Assembly: GCA_031266095.1 (NCBI GenBank)
Contig: JAISBR010000113.1
Location: forward strand, 1-59,923
Length of the DNA stretch: 59,923 nt
DNA from: Treponema sp.
Lineage (GTDB): Bacteria > Spirochaetota > Spirochaetia > Treponematales > Breznakiellaceae
Direction: 5' to 3'
Part shown: positions 16,566 to 24,462 of the stretch, one piece after another
Position numbering within the stretch: position 1 is the stretch's first letter
Layout: each line of letters starts with the position of its first letter
Program-made: the position numbers and the translations under genes
The notes under the pieces: model-generated
Database searches by the model: none
Told to the model about the DNA's origin: nothing
Seen by the model: only the letters and a program-made list of their open reading frames with translations

Positions 16566-19043
16566 TTACAGTACCTGTTCGGTACGTCCTATAATATCGT
16601 CTTGGGTTTCCCTGGAAAGTACGTTGAAGAACGCGCTGTAGCCTGCCACACGGACGATGAGGTCCCGGTGTTTTTCCGGGTGGACCTGGGCATCCAGCAG
16701 GGTAGCGCGGGAAACCACGTTGAACTGCACATGGAAGCCCTCAAGGCGGTTAAAAAAAGCCCGGACAAGGCTGATCAGTTTCTGCCGGTCTTCCGGTCTT
16801 TCCAGCATCTGAGGGTTAAGTTTTTGATTGAGGAGTACGCCGCCGGTAATCTCCCTGGTGGGAAGTTTGGATACGGTTTTAAACACCGCAGTCGGCCCCC
16901 TTATATCCATGGCGTGTGACGGTGAACAGCCCTCGGCCAGAGGCTCCCCTGCACGGCGGCCGTCTGGGGTGGCAAGTGTCCCCGCACCCTGGGGTACATT
17001 AGCTGAAATTGATGAAGTACCTGCGTAATAAACACCGCCTATGGGACCGCGGCCATAGCGGGTATTATGGTACTTCTTCATCTCGTCAATATAAATATCG
17101 TAGGCTTTGCAAATAAGGGAATCCGCGTAATCGTCATCGTTTCCGTATTTTGGAGCCGAGAGCAGCAAACGCCGAATTTCTCCGTTGCGTTCACCCTCGA
17201 AGTTCGCCATCAGGGCATCCCAGAGTTCCGCGGCGCTCACGGTTTTATCTTCAAAGACACATTTCTTGATCGCCGCAAGAGAATCGGCGAGGTTGGCGAT
17301 ACCTACCTGAAGGTCACTGATAAAATCGTAGACGGCGCCGCCTTCTTTCAGGTTCAATCCCCGCTCAATGCAGGCGTCGCAGAGAGCGGAACAGAGGATG
17401 TCGGCGGTATCCCGCTCCAGCACCGTATCCGCCGAGGAATCGATAATCACGCACTGGCGGGTAAAGTCACGGATGATCCGGTTCCAAGCTTCCATCACCT
17501 CGTCAAAACTCCGCATATCCCGAAAATGCTTCACCGGGGGAAGGGGGTTGCCGTTGGAATCGGGAAGCCGTTTACCCGATTGCGGGTCCACCCCATCGTT
17601 CAGGGCGATGAGCAGGGACTTGGGGAAGTTCAGGAAACTCATGCCGGTACAGCGGTAACCCCACTTCCCGGGTACCGCCACTTCCACGCAGCCTATAGCG
17701 CTGTAATCATAGGCGTCCTCTTCCTTTACACCCTTTTCGATAAACGAGGGAATGATCACTTCGTCGTTGTTAAAAGCGGGCATGCCGAAACCCAGGCGCA
17801 CTACCTCAATACACTCGGCCATAAAGGCATTGGACAGACCGCTGTGATAGCGTACCGTCAGGTTCGGCTGGGGAAGAGCGGTCCGCGCTACGCTACGCAG
17901 TATCAAATGGGTGACGGGATTGACCGCATCACGGGGATTGACCTCATCTTCAAGAAGCTGTCCGCCAACGGTCACATTCTGGTACAGGGGAGAACCGGCG
18001 GAGAATTGAGTATGGGTCCAGCTTCGGATTTTATTAATGGTAAAAGTTTTCAGCCAAAGGTTGACCAGCAGTTCGCAGGCCTCCTCTTCGGTGATCTTCC
18101 CCGCGGCAAGATCTTTCACATAGAAGGGGTTCAGGTATTGATCCATGCGGCCGTAAGAAAGGGAATGGCCGTTACTTTCAATCTGGAGACAAAGATGAAC
18201 CAGCCAGAGGGATTGGACTGCCTCATGGAAGCTTTCCGCTTTTTTGAAGGGAACCTTATTCAGGATACGGCTCATCTCAAGCAGCTCGGCTCTGCGCTTT
18301 TCATCCTGTTCGTTTTGGACCATTTCGAGAGCCAGATCGGCGTAACGCCCGGCAAAGGCCCTGGTAGCGTCAATGACAATGATCACCGCCCGGTAAAAGT
18401 AAGATCCGGCGAGATTTTGATGATCGGTCAAATCCAGCCCGTTCAATTTTTGTACGGCCCGTTCCCGGTATTCCTCAAGGCCTGCCTCAAGCAGACGCCT
18501 GTAGTTAACCGCCACATGGGCATCTCCAGAGGTGATGTTTCCCTCAGCCCTGATGATCCCTAAATCGTATAACACTTTTGCAGATTCAGGCATAGCGGCC
18601 AAACCCCGGTCTTTAACGGTATTGTGTTCCCAGAAAGGGGCAATCTCCCTGAGCTGTGTCTTTGTTTCCTCGGTAATATAAAAACGATCGCCGGAACGCT
18701 TATCGAATTCGTCAAGTTCCATGATAACCCAGTCCATGGCATATTCAGGGAAGATAGGCGCGGAACGGTTGCTTGACGCATGGTTGCCCGCGAGCAGGGT
18801 TTGGTTTTCGATAAAGATGCTCATCCGCTCAAGGACATTTTTATACATCAAAGCCCGGCGTATTGCCAGCGGCTGGTCCATGTTCGCCCTGTAGGTTTCG
18901 GTGGTGATAAGCGCCCGCTCGGCGCAGATATAAGGCTTTGCGGCTAACAATTCTTCCCGAAAATCCCGCATCCTGCCGCTGAGCTTCCCGAAATAATTAC
19001 CCTGCGCGGTTTTGAAACTTCCGCTTATCATTTCATTTAACAT
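16566..19043 (-). CDS. Glycyl-radical enzyme (PFL-like, substrate unknown)
   Basis: An 825-residue oxygen-sensitive radical enzyme. The glycyl-radical loop is RVAGYSAFF with Gly801, followed by the typical LSRETQDDIIGRTEQ end. The thiyl residue is Cys452 in SAIGCVEV, with Glu454 two residues on. A GCxE site is found in dehydratase-, lyase- and decarboxylase-type enzymes; true pyruvate formate-lyase has adjacent cysteines, so this is not classical PFL. It overlaps the ROK kinase gene by seven bases downstream of a consensus promoter. The matching activase is encoded divergently. A kinase coupled to the GRE suggests a phosphorylated or soon-phosphorylated polyol or sugar as substrate. One candidate from general knowledge is a 1,5-anhydroglucitol-6-phosphate type reaction, but this is inference. 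No microcompartment shell genes are seen. Confidence 0.85.
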   Translation of the reverse strand: MLNEMISGSFKTAQGNYFGKLSGRMRDFREELLAAKPYICAERALITTETYRANMDQPLAIRRALMYKNVLERMSIFIENQTLLAGNHASSNRSAPIFPEYAMDWVIMELDEFDKRSGDRFYITEETKTQLREIAPFWEHNTVKDRGLAAMPESAKVLYDLGIIRAEGNITSGDAHVAVNYRRLLEAGLEEYRERAVQKLNGLDLTDHQNLAGSYFYRAVIIVIDATRAFAGRYADLALEMVQNEQDEKRRAELLEMSRILNKVPFKKAESFHEAVQSLWLVHLCLQIESNGHSLSYGRMDQYLNPFYVKDLAAGKITEEEACELLVNLWLKTFTINKIRSWTHTQFSAGSPLYQNVTVGGQLLEDEVNPRDAVNPVTHLILRSVARTALPQPNLTVRYHSGLSNAFMAECIEVVRLGFGMPAFNNDEVIIPSFIEKGVKEEDAYDYSAIGCVEVAVPGKWGYRCTGMSFLNFPKSLLIALNDGVDPQSGKRLPDSNGNPLPPVKHFRDMRSFDEVMEAWNRIIRDFTRQCVIIDSSADTVLERDTADILCSALCDACIERGLNLKEGGAVYDFISDLQVGIANLADSLAAIKKCVFEDKTVSAAELWDALMANFEGERNGEIRRLLLSAPKYGNDDDYADSLICKAYDIYIDEMKKYHNTRYGRGPIGGVYYAGTSSISANVPQGAGTLATPDGRRAGEPLAEGCSPSHAMDIRGPTAVFKTVSKLPTREITGGVLLNQKLNPQMLERPEDRQKLISLVRAFFNRLEGFHVQFNVVSRATLLDAQVHPEKHRDLIVRVAGYSAFFNVLSRETQDDIIGRTEQVL

Positions 19044-20014
19044 TCATCTTCTCCCCTCATGGCGTAGCAGACTAGTTCTGCCGCGCCCAAAACCCCGCAG
19101 TGTTCCCCGCACTCCGCGACTTTAAAATGCACCGGCCGTTCGTCATGATTATAAGTGTCAAAGGCTTTACGGATAGGACCCAGGAGTTTTTCACCCATCT
19201 TCACCATCCCGCCTCCGACTACAAAACATTTTACATTGCAGCTAACATACAGATTAAAAAACCATACCGCAAGCCAATGTACCATCTGGTTAAAGGCCCG
19301 TACTGCCATGGCGTCACCCATGTCAAAGGCCTTTTCCAGAATAATGCTGTCGATATTATCAACGCCGCCCGCGATATCGGTCATGACAGTTTTTTCTCCG
19401 GCGGCTACCCACTGTTTGATATGCTTTACTATCATTGAACCTGAGCACCATGACATATAACAGCCCCTGTTGCCGCAGCCGCACTCGATTCCTTCGCCGG
19501 GAGTGGCGATCATGTGGCCGCTTTCCCCCGCCCAGCCGTAAGATCCCCTGAAGGGTTTTCCGTTAATTATCAGGGCCGAGGAGATCCCGGTGCTTATAGG
19601 GCAGTAGAACATCATGTCATAACCCCGGCCGGCGCCGTAACGGTATTCGGCTATAGCGGCGGCGCGGCTGTCGTTATCCAGGATCACCGGAATATCCCCC
19701 AATTTTTGTGAAAGATAGGAGCGGGCGGGAAATTCTTTTATCCTGACCAGATTGCTTGTTTTGATAATATAGCCCTCTTCGTACAGGATAAAGGAAGGCA
19801 TTCCGAGACCAATTCCCAGAAGTGCTTCCTTTTTGACATTGCAGGCGGCGGTCAAGTCCTTAATATTCACCGCGATTTGGTCGAAGAATTCTTCAGGGGA
19901 ACATTCGGCGTTTGAAGGGTGACTCAGGCTGCGGATGATATTTCTCCGTGGATCAAATACCCCGTAAGCGGTCTTGGTCCCACCGACATCAATTCCTATA
20001 GTGAACTGTTCCAC
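19037..20014 (-). CDS. ROK-family sugar kinase
   Basis: A 325-residue ROK kinase counted from GTG 20014, which is preceded by GGAAGGAGG at ideal spacing. The frame extends to an ATG at 20068, but that would lie at the promoter -10. Motifs: GIDVGGTKTA at 7-16 (ATP phosphate), DNDSRAAA with the catalytic Asp, STGISSAL (second phosphate loop), GESGHM, and the zinc site CGCGNRGC. There is no N-terminal helix-turn-helix, so it should be an enzyme and not a ROK repressor. Typical substrates are hexoses, amino sugars or their analogues. It is co-transcribed with the glycyl-radical enzyme (7-base overlap), which argues for a joint pathway. Confidence 0.85.
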   Translation of the reverse strand: MEQFTIGIDVGGTKTAYGVFDPRRNIIRSLSHPSNAECSPEEFFDQIAVNIKDLTAACNVKKEALLGIGLGMPSFILYEEGYIIKTSNLVRIKEFPARSYLSQKLGDIPVILDNDSRAAAIAEYRYGAGRGYDMMFYCPISTGISSALIINGKPFRGSYGWAGESGHMIATPGEGIECGCGNRGCYMSWCSGSMIVKHIKQWVAAGEKTVMTDIAGGVDNIDSIILEKAFDMGDAMAVRAFNQMVHWLAVWFFNLYVSCNVKCFVVGGGMVKMGEKLLGPIRKAFDTYNHDERPVHFKVAECGEHCGVLGAAELVCYAMRGEDEC

Positions 20015-20056
20015 GCCCGCCTCCTTCCCAAGTTGATATACGGTTCTCTGATTAAA

Positions 20057-20085
20057 ATTATAGATCATAAAATTATCTTTGTCAA
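20057..20085 (-). promoter_or_regulatory. Consensus sigma-70 promoter for the ROK-GRE operon
   Basis: On the minus strand TTGACA (20085-20080) is followed, after exactly 17 bases, by TATAAT (20062-20057). Both hexamers are perfect. Transcription would start near 20050, giving a leader of about 35 bases to the GTG start. Confidence 0.85.
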
Positions 20086-20093
20086 CTAAATTG

Positions 20094-20126
20094 TTACCAA
20101 AACAAGAAAATTTATTATCTTGGTAA
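20094..20126. promoter_or_regulatory. Inverted repeat TTACCAA-N19-TTGGTAA between divergent promoters
   Basis: TTACCAA (20094-20100) and TTGGTAA (20120-20126) are perfectly inverted across 19 bases. They lie between the perfect minus-strand promoter and the activase start. A TTATCTTT direct repeat (20073-20080 and 20129-20136) overlaps the flanks. This is a plausible operator for joint control of both transcription units. Confidence 0.55.
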
Positions 20127-20133
20127 GTTTATC

Positions 20134-20161
20134 TTTACAATACGGAAAATTTCGTTATACT
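20134..20161 (+). promoter_or_regulatory. Possible promoter for the activase gene
   Basis: TTTACA (20134-20139) and TATACT (20156-20161) are 16 bases apart. The predicted start of transcription would fall at about 20168, only a few bases before the ATG at 20170. If this promoter is used, the mRNA would be nearly leaderless and the GGAAGG RBS-like sequence would not be transcribed. Confidence 0.4.
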
Positions 20162-20169
20162 GGAAGGAA

Positions 20170-20937
20170 ATGGCGCTTACCGGACTGCTTTTCAATATCC
20201 AAAAATTCAGCCTCCACGACGGCCCCGGCATCCGGACCGTCGTTTTCCTCAAAGGCTGCCCGCTTTCCTGCAAGTGGTGTTCAAACCCCGAATCCCAGCG
20301 GGCTAAACCCTGCCTGCTCTGGGAGGACGGCAAAAGCGCCCCGGACTCCCGGGAATATTCCCTGGAGGAGACACTGGAAATCTGCTTACAGGACAGGCCC
20401 TTTTACGAGGAATCAGGCGGCGGCGTTACCCTGTCCGGGGGAGAGGTTTTGACACAGCGGCAATTCGCCGCGGAACTGCTGCGGGCCCTGAAACAGGAGA
20501 ACATTCACACCGCCATTGAGACCTCCGGCTATGCCCCAGCGAAAATATTTGAAGAAGTTACCCAAAACGCGGATTTGATCCTCTTTGACATCAAGCACTT
20601 TGACGAGGAGCGCCACATTGAGGGTACCGGCGTCAGTAACGTCCCCATTCTTTCTAACCTAAAGACGGCCCTGATTCGGGACAAAGCGACGCTCCCCCGG
20701 CTGCCGGTTATACCGGGGTACAACGATTCCGCCGAAGACGCACGGGGCTTTGCCTCACTGCTTGTACTGCTGGGAGCGAAACAAGTACAGCTGCTGCCCT
20801 TTCACCAGTTCGGTGAAAAAAAATACGATATGCTGAAGATCCCCTATTCCATGCGGGGCATTCCCCAGCTTCACCCCGGGGATTTGGAGGAATTCAGGGA
20901 AATAATCGCCGGACAAGGCATTGACTGTTTCTTTTAG
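20170..20937 (+). CDS. Glycyl-radical enzyme activase, single-cluster form
   Basis: A 255-residue radical-SAM enzyme that should abstract hydrogen from the glycine of the neighbouring GRE. The AdoMet cluster motif CxxxCxxC is Cys30, Cys34 and Cys37 in GCPLSCKWC, followed by SNPESQ. The HDGPGIRT signature precedes it, and GGGVTLSGGEVL and ETSGYA follow. Activases of GCxE-type GREs normally carry an extra ferredoxin-like insertion with two more CxxCxxCxxxC clusters after the first motif. Here only ~30 residues with isolated Cys separate the motif from the TLSGGE block, so the insertion is absent. It is transcribed divergently from the ROK-GRE operon. Confidence 0.9.
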   Translation: MALTGLLFNIQKFSLHDGPGIRTVVFLKGCPLSCKWCSNPESQRAKPCLLWEDGKSAPDSREYSLEETLEICLQDRPFYEESGGGVTLSGGEVLTQRQFAAELLRALKQENIHTAIETSGYAPAKIFEEVTQNADLILFDIKHFDEERHIEGTGVSNVPILSNLKTALIRDKATLPRLPVIPGYNDSAEDARGFASLLVLLGAKQVQLLPFHQFGEKKYDMLKIPYSMRGIPQLHPGDLEEFREIIAGQGIDCFF

Positions 20938-21006
20938 CGCTCCGGCTGCCGGCGGGCCGTTTGGGCGGCGAAGCATACACATCGTTGTTATGCGCCATTT
21001 TCTGCG

Positions 21007-21648
21007 TTAGATTGATTTCTTGGTTATGTCACTTTTCTTTAAGTTGTTTTTATAGGCAAGCGGAAGCCAGAATGCATAATGCGCCATCATTCTCCATAAA
21101 AATCTCGGAAAACATGGACTCAAATATTTTATTCCAAATAATTCTTTTGTCTCTATTTTCTCTGCAAGTGATTTAACCGCCCGCCCAAGATTGTTAAACG
21201 GCCCTTTATTTATCGGCGTATTTTTTGTTGCGCCTATCATTTCTCCAGCGCCCTGTCCTATTCCACCGCCAAATTGTACGCCTGAACGTTCACACCAATT
21301 CTGCATTATTTCAAAAGCTATAAACGTCTGTTTCCCCTCATAAAATCCGTTGTTTATTATTGTATAAACAATAGTCTCTTTCGCTGCTGTTTTTTTCAAG
21401 AAATCTTCTAATTCTATTAACATTTTGAGCATATTTGACGGAATGGAATCTGTATAAAGCGGAAAACCAAATATAATCACATCACTCATAGAAATTGTAT
21501 TGTATATTTCGTCTGAAAATTGTTTTACGCCTAACGCATAATTATTAATATCATTGCCGTTCTGAATTAGCTTGTTGAGTTCATTTAATATTATTCCTGT
21601 ATTCGATTCACCCGGTTTTTGACTGCCGTTTATAATTGTAATTTTCAT
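21007..21648 (-). CDS. Flavodoxin-fold NAD(P)H-dependent FMN reductase-like protein
   Basis: A 213-residue protein. The N-terminal INGSQKPGESNT loop is the FMN phosphate-binding turn of the NADPH-dependent FMN reductase/flavodoxin-like family. SDVIIFGFPLYTDSIPSNML is the second flavin-binding block. The C-terminal 60 residues are basic and aromatic (RFLWRMMAHYAFWLPLAYK) and may touch the membrane. It is the last gene of an AT-rich three-gene minus-strand operon, eight bases after its neighbour. It could supply reduced flavin, but partner and substrate are unknown. Confidence 0.7.
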   Translation of the reverse strand: MKITIINGSQKPGESNTGIILNELNKLIQNGNDINNYALGVKQFSDEIYNTISMSDVIIFGFPLYTDSIPSNMLKMLIELEDFLKKTAAKETIVYTIINNGFYEGKQTFIAFEIMQNWCERSGVQFGGGIGQGAGEMIGATKNTPINKGPFNNLGRAVKSLAEKIETKELFGIKYLSPCFPRFLWRMMAHYAFWLPLAYKNNLKKSDITKKSI

Positions 21649-21656
21649 TATGATAC

Positions 21657-22163
21657 CTATCTTATATCGTCCGGCCTGTCATAAAAATAGACTTCCGTTT
21701 TTTGCGCATGATGATTAATTCCATTAGCCGCAATCAATTTTTCCGCCGTTCTTTTCTCTTTATCTGATATTACCCCATAAAAATGTACTGTCAGCCTGAT
21801 TTTATTATCATATCTGCATTTATGGTGTGTTTCACCTTTTTTTGTTATAAAATACGGCAATAAGTATGAGATGCTTCTATCCAGAACATTATGGACAAAC
21901 GGGCTGTAACTCCCGTAAAAGCATTGACTTATAATAATCAATCGATTACATTGTGCGTGTAATAGGCCTATATGGTCATAACCGTCTTTAATTACACATT
22001 GTCCCGGCGTTTTAATCCAACACCCAAAACAACAGATACAAGGATGGATTTTCCCATCATCGGATATTATCACCGTATTATCCCGATCATTTTTTAATAA
22101 AACGACTTGATTAATGTCTCTCAAATCATGTATTAGCAGGTTCACTTTTACCCTCTTAATCAT
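21657..22163 (-). CDS. Cys-rich flavodoxin-like protein
   Basis: A 168-residue protein, related in outline to iron-sulfur-flavoprotein-type or NAD(P)H oxidoreductases. Its most distinctive part is the cysteine stretch CICCFGCWIKTPGQC at about residues 43-57. This resembles the CxGCxxCW-KTPGxC motif seen in flavodoxin-fold reductases of anaerobes. NRLIIISQCFYGSYSPF looks like the flavin-binding loop. The usual N-terminal phosphate loop (GSPR type) is weak: MIKRVKVNLLIHD lacks a clear glycine turn. It overlaps the upstream DUF2141-like gene by four bases, so the two are translationally coupled. Base composition is AT-rich. Confidence 0.6.
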   Translation of the reverse strand: MIKRVKVNLLIHDLRDINQVVLLKNDRDNTVIISDDGKIHPCICCFGCWIKTPGQCVIKDGYDHIGLLHAQCNRLIIISQCFYGSYSPFVHNVLDRSISYLLPYFITKKGETHHKCRYDNKIRLTVHFYGVISDKEKRTAEKLIAANGINHHAQKTEVYFYDRPDDIR

Positions 22164-22567
22164 CGAAGCTGTATTGCAATGGTCATATCACCATTGAATT
22201 CGAATAAACATCGTTTATAATCCGGCCTGTTGGAATTATTGCTAAATCCGTATTTTTCGCCCGGAATTCCAAAAATATTTTTATCCAGTTGTTCATTATC
22301 ATTACTGTCTTGATATACCGATACGGCATATTGTCCTTTTGGTAAATTTGCAATGGTAATGATCATTGTCCTTTCAGAAACAGCTGTCTTTTCCCCTCTG
22401 AAATAATTATCCGGAAAGGTTCTTTCGTCATTGAAAATCCCGGCCATTAAATGGCCTTTGCCGATATCGACATTTTCCACCCGTATTGTCAATGTCTCAG
22501 CAATTAAAAAGCCGGCGCCTGCGGTAAGTAAAAATATCAATATATTCATTCTCTTAAACGTATTCAT
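22160..22567 (-). CDS. DUF2141-family exported protein
   Basis: A 135-residue protein with a signal peptide (hydrophobic residues 9-22, cleavage near IAE). The mature part matches DUF2141, with KGHLMAGIFND, the LPKGQYAVSVYQDSNDN calcium-like loop, and GIPGEKYGFSNN near the end. The biochemical role of the family is not known, and it is usually periplasmic or secreted. It is the first gene of the AT-rich operon with the two flavodoxin-like genes. The 114-base gap to the DEAD-box gene should hold divergent promoters; none is strong enough to name. Confidence 0.75.
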   Translation of the reverse strand: MNTFKRMNILIFLLTAGAGFLIAETLTIRVENVDIGKGHLMAGIFNDERTFPDNYFRGEKTAVSERTMIITIANLPKGQYAVSVYQDSNDNEQLDKNIFGIPGEKYGFSNNSNRPDYKRCLFEFNGDMTIAIQLR

Positions 22568-22681
22568 CTTGTTTTCAGTAGATCATATTTATTATGAAGC
22601 GTCAATAATACAGCGAACTGCCGTATCCGTTTCCGCACGCTATTCATTTCTTTAAAAATACGTTATTATAGAGTTATTATT

Positions 22682-24442
22682 ATGGAATTTAAAGAATTAA
22701 ATCTGCATCCCGGCCTTCAGCGGGGTATCGATGAGGCCGGATATATCACCTGTATGCCGGTCCAGGAGCAGGTGCTGAGCTGCGCTTTCGGCGGCCAGGA
22801 CCTGTATGTGCAGTCCCAGACCGGAACCGGTAAAACTGCGGCCTTTCTCATTGTCATTTTTCAGCGGCTCTTGACCGAAGAGCTTCTGACCGGGAAAAAG
22901 GCCATTATCATGGTACCCACAAGGGAGCTGGCGGTTCAGGTTGAGGAGGAGGCCAAGGCGCTGGGCAGGTATCTGCCTTTCAAAATCGGTAGTTTTTATG
23001 GCGGCGTCGGCTATACCCAGCAGCAACAGCTCCTGAAAGACAACGTACAGATCCTGGTGGGAACTCCGGGCCGGGTGCTGGACCTCAACAAGTCGGGCAG
23101 AATGAATCTGATGAATGTCGCCTTCCTCGTGCTGGATGAGGCGGATCGGATGTTCGATATGGGTTTTTACCCTGACCTTCGAAGGCTCATCAAAGTAGTG
23201 CCCCCGGCGGACCACCGCCAAACCATGCTCTTTTCCGCCACTCTTAACGCCTGGGTCAAAAATCTCGCCTGGGAATATACCAAGTCCCCTCATGAAATCG
23301 AAATCAAGCCTGAAATTGTCACAGTGGAGGAAGTCGAGCAGATTCTCTACCATGTTCCCTCAGAGGAAAAGATGCGGCTCCTTCTGGGAATCCTGGAGCG
23401 GGAAAAACCCGAGAGCGCCATTATCTTCTGCAACACCAAGCGTTACACCGAGATCGTGGCCAAACGGCTGAGGATCAACGGTTATGACTGCGAATTCATT
23501 ATCGGCGATCTGCCCCAGGCCAAGCGGCTCAAAGTGATCGATGCCGTGAAGACCGGCAAAATTAAATATCTGGTCGCCACAGATGTCGCGGCGCGTGGAC
23601 TGGATATTGAGAGCCTTGCCATGGTGGTCAACTACGATCTTCCGGTTGAAGCCGAAAATTATGTGCACCGTATCGGCCGTACCGCCAGGGCGGGGAAAAC
23701 CGGCAGGGCGATAACGCTTGCCAGCGAGCAGGACGTATACGAACTGCCCGCCATTGAACGCTACATCGGGAAGAAAATCTCCTCCGAAATAGCCATGTCC
23801 GATCTGCACACAGAGGATAAAAGCGCCGGTATGCGTATCCATACTGAGTTCTACGAAGACCGCCGGGAGGAACGTCATCTGCACGGCAAGGCGAAAGCCG
23901 CTGAAGGCAGGGGCGCCCGCTCTCTCGGTCAAGGCCGCGGCGGCGGACGGGCAGGCGCCGGCCGGAGAGAACGGCACGGAGACAAGGCATACAGCCCCCG
24001 CGACAACGGCGGAGTAAGACAGCGTGAGGCCGGAAGCAGGGACGGCGCGGCTTCCCGCAGGGACCAGCCGGGCGGTTCTAAGCCGGCGGCGGAACAGGAT
24101 CTCTCGCGGCTTTCCTTTGAAGAGCGGATGGCCGTATATAAAAAGAAATATGCTGCCGGTCCACGGACCGGCAGCGCGGCCTCCCGCAAGGGACCAAGCC
24201 CCGCGGCCGGCGGCGACAGCGGAGGCAAACAAGACGGTCGAAAGCGCCGTAAACGGCAAAAATCCCGGCAGGACGGTATCGCTCAAGCCGGGCAAAACGC
24301 GCTTGGAAAAGGCGCGGCGACCGGTAAAAAAGAAGACCGCGTCGCCGAAACCCCGCAGGAGAGGAAGGCCGCTGTGCCGAAGCAGGGCGTCGCTAAAAAA
24401 GGTATCATTGCCCGGCTGTTTGAGACCTTTAAAAAGAAATGA
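22682..24442 (+). CDS. DEAD-box RNA helicase with basic C-terminal tail
   Basis: A 586-residue ATP-dependent RNA helicase for ribosome assembly, RNA turnover or cold adaptation. The two RecA domains occupy residues 1-370. Motifs include the Q-motif (MPVQEQ), SQTGTGKT (I), PTRELA (Ia), TPGR (Ib), DEAD at about 157-160 (II), SAT (III), the ARGLD block (V) and HRIGRTARAG (VI). Residues 395-586 are low-complexity, rich in Gly, Arg, Lys and Ala, and probably disordered RNA-binding tail. The end (KKGIIARLFETFKKK) is amphipathic. It is closest in layout to RhlB/RhlE types; the exact subfamily is not assigned. The ABC-F gene follows 20 bases after, suggesting an operon. Confidence 0.9.
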   Translation: MEFKELNLHPGLQRGIDEAGYITCMPVQEQVLSCAFGGQDLYVQSQTGTGKTAAFLIVIFQRLLTEELLTGKKAIIMVPTRELAVQVEEEAKALGRYLPFKIGSFYGGVGYTQQQQLLKDNVQILVGTPGRVLDLNKSGRMNLMNVAFLVLDEADRMFDMGFYPDLRRLIKVVPPADHRQTMLFSATLNAWVKNLAWEYTKSPHEIEIKPEIVTVEEVEQILYHVPSEEKMRLLLGILEREKPESAIIFCNTKRYTEIVAKRLRINGYDCEFIIGDLPQAKRLKVIDAVKTGKIKYLVATDVAARGLDIESLAMVVNYDLPVEAENYVHRIGRTARAGKTGRAITLASEQDVYELPAIERYIGKKISSEIAMSDLHTEDKSAGMRIHTEFYEDRREERHLHGKAKAAEGRGARSLGQGRGGGRAGAGRRERHGDKAYSPRDNGGVRQREAGSRDGAASRRDQPGGSKPAAEQDLSRLSFEERMAVYKKKYAAGPRTGSAASRKGPSPAAGGDSGGKQDGRKRRKRQKSRQDGIAQAGQNALGKGAATGKKEDRVAETPQERKAAVPKQGVAKKGIIARLFETFKKK

Positions 24443-24462
24443 TTCGCCCGGAGAAATAATCA

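Noticed and set aside
17067..18563. 498-residue plus-strand frame inside the glycyl-radical gene
   Set aside because: It runs antisense through a clear GRE with all motifs. Long antisense frames are common in codon-biased genes.
16566..19043. Pyruvate formate-lyase (pflB)
   Set aside because: The active-site segment is GCVE with a single cysteine, while PFL has two adjacent cysteines. The ROK kinase neighbour also argues against it.
19037..20068. ROK-family transcription repressor
   Set aside because: No N-terminal helix-turn-helix; the protein begins directly with the ATP-binding DVGGTK motif.
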